From assembly GCA_946480655.1 (NCBI GenBank), contig CAMLKN010000041.1, forward strand, positions 1 to 13,659: 13,659 nt of DNA. The letters are read 5' to 3'. Below are positions 11,618 to 13,659 of the stretch, in pieces. How positions within the stretch are numbered: position 1 is the first letter of the stretch; every line of letters starts with the position of its first letter. The stretch is from an uncultured Devosia sp. (GTDB lineage Bacteria > Pseudomonadota > Alphaproteobacteria > Rhizobiales > Devosiaceae). The translations under genes and the position numbers were made by a program. A model generated the notes under the pieces. That model did not search any database. It was not told the DNA's origin and worked only from the letters and a program-made list of their open reading frames with translations.

Positions 11618-13659
11618 TTGACCAACATTCGATTGCTGAAGGGCCTGGTGGTTCCTTTTGTCGCCGCGCTGCTGGCCGCTTGTTCTAGCGGCGGCGGTGG
11701 CGGTTCCTCCTCTGGCGGGGGCGGCTCGCCCTCCGGCGGGGGTGGCGGCAGCGCGAGTTCCACCGTTCCTGTCTGGGTGTTCACCCCGGCGCCCTCCGCC
11801 ACCTGGGCTAGCCGCAGCGTCACCTTCAATTCGGCGCAGGCGAGCGCGAATGCGGCTTCGGCCGAGTTCCGCGCGACCGATGCGACCTGCGCAACCGTAA
11901 GCTGCGGCGTCACTCCTACGGGCACGCAATCGAAAGCCTTCGAGTTGCACAATGTCCACTGGGCGCATGCGGCCGGACTGACGGGGGCGGGCTCGGTCGT
12001 GGCGGTTGTCGATGACGGCTTCCGGCTGACCCATCAGGAACTGGCCGGCAAGACCATTTCCTCGACCGGAACCCTGCCAGTCGCGGGGCACGGTACCTTC
12101 GTTGCCGCCCTTCTGGCCGGCAAGAAGGACGGCGTGGGCATGCACGGGGTCGCGCCCGGGGCCGACCTGCATCTCACCTCATTCCAGCCCTCCGGCTCGA
12201 GTTTCAGCATCTCCAACGTGACCAATGGCACCAATGCCGCCGCCGCTCTTGGTGCCGTGGCCCAGAACAATAGCTGGGGCTTCAACGTCTCGGCGAGCAG
12301 CCTGCAGACCTATCTCAATACCAACTCAGGCGCATCCACGGCCCAGGGGCTCAACGCCCTGCTCGGCCATGGCTCGGGCAATTGGCAGAGCTATATCAAC
12401 GCGCTCGACAACTTCCAGAATGACGGCGTCGTCGTCTGGGCCCTGTCCAACGACAACACGATCGTCTCGGGCGACGTCATGGCCGCCTTGCCCTATTTCG
12501 AGAGCCGACTGGCCGAAGCCTGGATCGCCACGGCCAATGGCTATTTCGAGGTCGATGGCAATGGCGACATCACCCGTGCGGTTCGACTTTCGGCGGCCTG
12601 CGGTCTCGCGGCCAAGTTCTGCCTTGCCGGCGATGGCATTGCCCGAAGCGCCTGGAATACCGGCGACACCAATTATGTCAGCGGCTTCGGCACATCCTTT
12701 GTCGCCCCGCAGGTTTCCGGCGCCGTGGCCCTGTTATCCGAAGCCTTCCCCGACATGACGCCATCCGAATGGGCGCAGCGGCTCCTGGCCAGCGCGGACA
12801 ATAGCTGGTTTGCCAGCGAGGGCGTGCCGGTGGCTGGGGTCGTCGACTATGGCAACGGCGCCTCCCACGCCTATTCCACCGAATGGGGCCACGGCGTACT
12901 CGACATCAAGGCAGCGCTGAGCCCTATCGGTTCGGTTTCGGTGCTGAGCGGGGCGACCGTGACCAGTGCCGAACGTTTTGACCTGACGGAAAGCAGCATC
13001 GTGGCCCCGGCCAGCTTCGGGGATTCCCTGACCCTGGCGCTGGCCCCCCAACAGTTGGCCGTGTTCGATGCGCTCAACCGAGCCTATTCCGTCTCAGCGG
13101 TCTCGGCCGTCCAGTCCGCGCCCGCGACAGTGCTGCCGCGCCTCTCGTCGCAAGCGGGGATCGATACGGCCGGCACGGGGCTCAACCTCGTTTATACCGG
13201 CGACCTCGCTGGCGCCGTCGGCGGGATGCCCGGAGCCGGGGGAGGTGCTTCGGTTCTCTCCATGGCGGGTGAGAGTCTCCTCGTGGCCTCCACCGCGCCT
13301 GTCGGGTCGGTCGCCGAATTGACTGCCTATGGCTTTGCTGCCGAGCACGGCGCCGTGAGCAATGGCGCTATGGCGGGCGCCGGCGTCACCCTGGCCCTGC
13401 CCGCGGGCAGCGGGACGATGCGCTTCGGCGCCACTGTGGCCGGGGAGCAGGGCGGGGTGATGGGCCTCGATGGCGGCCCGGCTTTCGATTTCGGATCGGG
13501 CAGCGCCATCGGCGCGCTCAATATCGGCTTCGAGCAGCCGCTGGCGCCGAGCCTCTCGCTCTTCGGGCGCCTCGAATATGGCGCTGCCGCGCGCCAGGGC
13601 GAGGCGAGCGGGCTTGTATCCGATCTCTCCGGCCTGACCTTTTCTGGGCTCGAAATCGG
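11618..13659 (+). CDS. Subtilisin-like lipoprotein autotransporter protease (NalP/SphB1-like), 3' end cut
   Basis: About 680 residues are visible; the frame stays open to the right edge. The signal ends in the lipobox LLAAC (Cys22), followed by a tether of three glycine runs (25-29, 33-36, 40-44). The S8 catalytic domain has Asp132 (VAVVDDGF), His158 (GHGTFVAALLAG) and Ser360 (GTSFVAPQVSG); Asn278 (ALSNDN) is the likely oxyanion residue and NNSWG (217-221) is characteristic. Cysteines 328 and 335 (CGLAAKFC) match a loop of autotransporter subtilisins. After about residue 469, FGDSLTLALAPQQLAVFD and later Gly/Ala-rich strand-like segments resemble the junction and start of an outer-membrane barrel. 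Likely role: a surface-anchored protease that matures other surface proteins. No in-frame ATG precedes the lipobox and a TGA lies at 11594, so the start is TTG: 11618 chosen, with 11606 or 11633 possible. The barrel itself is not fully seen. Confidence 0.88.
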   Translation, partial: MTNIRLLKGLVVPFVAALLAACSSGGGGGSSSGGGGSPSGGGGGSASSTVPVWVFTPAPSATWASRSVTFNSAQASANAASAEFRATDATCATVSCGVTPTGTQSKAFELHNVHWAHAAGLTGAGSVVAVVDDGFRLTHQELAGKTISSTGTLPVAGHGTFVAALLAGKKDGVGMHGVAPGADLHLTSFQPSGSSFSISNVTNGTNAAAALGAVAQNNSWGFNVSASSLQTYLNTNSGASTAQGLNALLGHGSGNWQSYINALDNFQNDGVVVWALSNDNTIVSGDVMAALPYFESRLAEAWIATANGYFEVDGNGDITRAVRLSAACGLAAKFCLAGDGIARSAWNTGDTNYVSGFGTSFVAPQVSGAVALLSEAFPDMTPSEWAQRLLASADNSWFASEGVPVAGVVDYGNGASHAYSTEWGHGVLDIKAALSPIGSVSVLSGATVTSAERFDLTESSIVAPASFGDSLTLALAPQQLAVFDALNRAYSVSAVSAVQSAPATVLPRLSSQAGIDTAGTGLNLVYTGDLAGAVGGMPGAGGGASVLSMAGESLLVASTAPVGSVAELTAYGFAAEHGAVSNGAMAGAGVTLALPAGSGTMRFGATVAGEQGGVMGLDGGPAFDFGSGSAIGALNIGFEQPLAPSLSLFGRLEYGAAARQGEASGLVSDLSGLTFSGLEI

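Noticed and set aside
11558..12172. Minus-strand frames with proline-rich runs near 11700
   Set aside because: The proline runs are the reverse reading of the polyglycine tether of the protease.

Overview
The window looks like chromosomal DNA of a high-GC alphaproteobacterium of the order Hyphomicrobiales, most likely Devosia or a relative. Four things point there: the uniformly GC-rich coding sequence with long antisense shadow ORFs; the cluster of type-4 uracil-DNA glycosylase, ETF-ubiquinone oxidoreductase, secreted TPR protein and ispE; the alphaproteobacterial form of the glycosylase; and the intergenic palindrome GCAAAAGTGG-TGT-CCACTTTTGC, which I remember as common in this order. The genus is an inference. 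I see no tRNA, rRNA, CRISPR array, insertion sequence or phage gene.

Left part (1-4020): the 5' end of a DUF4180-family gene runs off the left edge on the minus strand. It is divergent from a small exported protein of unknown function (+). That protein converges on a PA0069-like (SplB-related) radical SAM protein (-). A 376-bp gene-free region with several small inverted repeats follows, then a 14-helix DHA2/LmrB-type drug-efflux MFS transporter (+) ending at a textbook intrinsic terminator.

Middle (4025-7027): a minus-strand set reads, in transcription order, type-4 uracil-DNA glycosylase, a 78-residue conserved hypothetical protein, a YcaD-like 12-helix MFS transporter and the molybdenum cofactor protein MoaB. 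Two of the three junctions overlap (20 bp and 23 bp). The third gap holds a perfect 10-bp inverted repeat. A palindrome lies just beyond the moaB stop.

Right part (7105-13659): a plus-strand run starts divergently from the glycosylase gene. It encodes ETF-ubiquinone oxidoreductase (electrons from fatty-acid and amino-acid oxidation to the quinone pool), an exported TPR protein, IspE (MEP isoprenoid pathway) and, after 148 bp, a subtilisin-family protease that runs off the right edge. That protease has a lipoprotein signal, a polyglycine tether, a complete catalytic triad and a long C-terminal region. The architecture matches NalP/SphB1-type lipoprotein autotransporters and it is the most distinctive gene here.

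Nothing in the window is clearly a new multi-gene system. The best leads are the lipoprotein autotransporter protease, a family-4 uracil-DNA glycosylase lacking two of the four iron-sulfur cysteines, and several uncharacterised inverted repeats.
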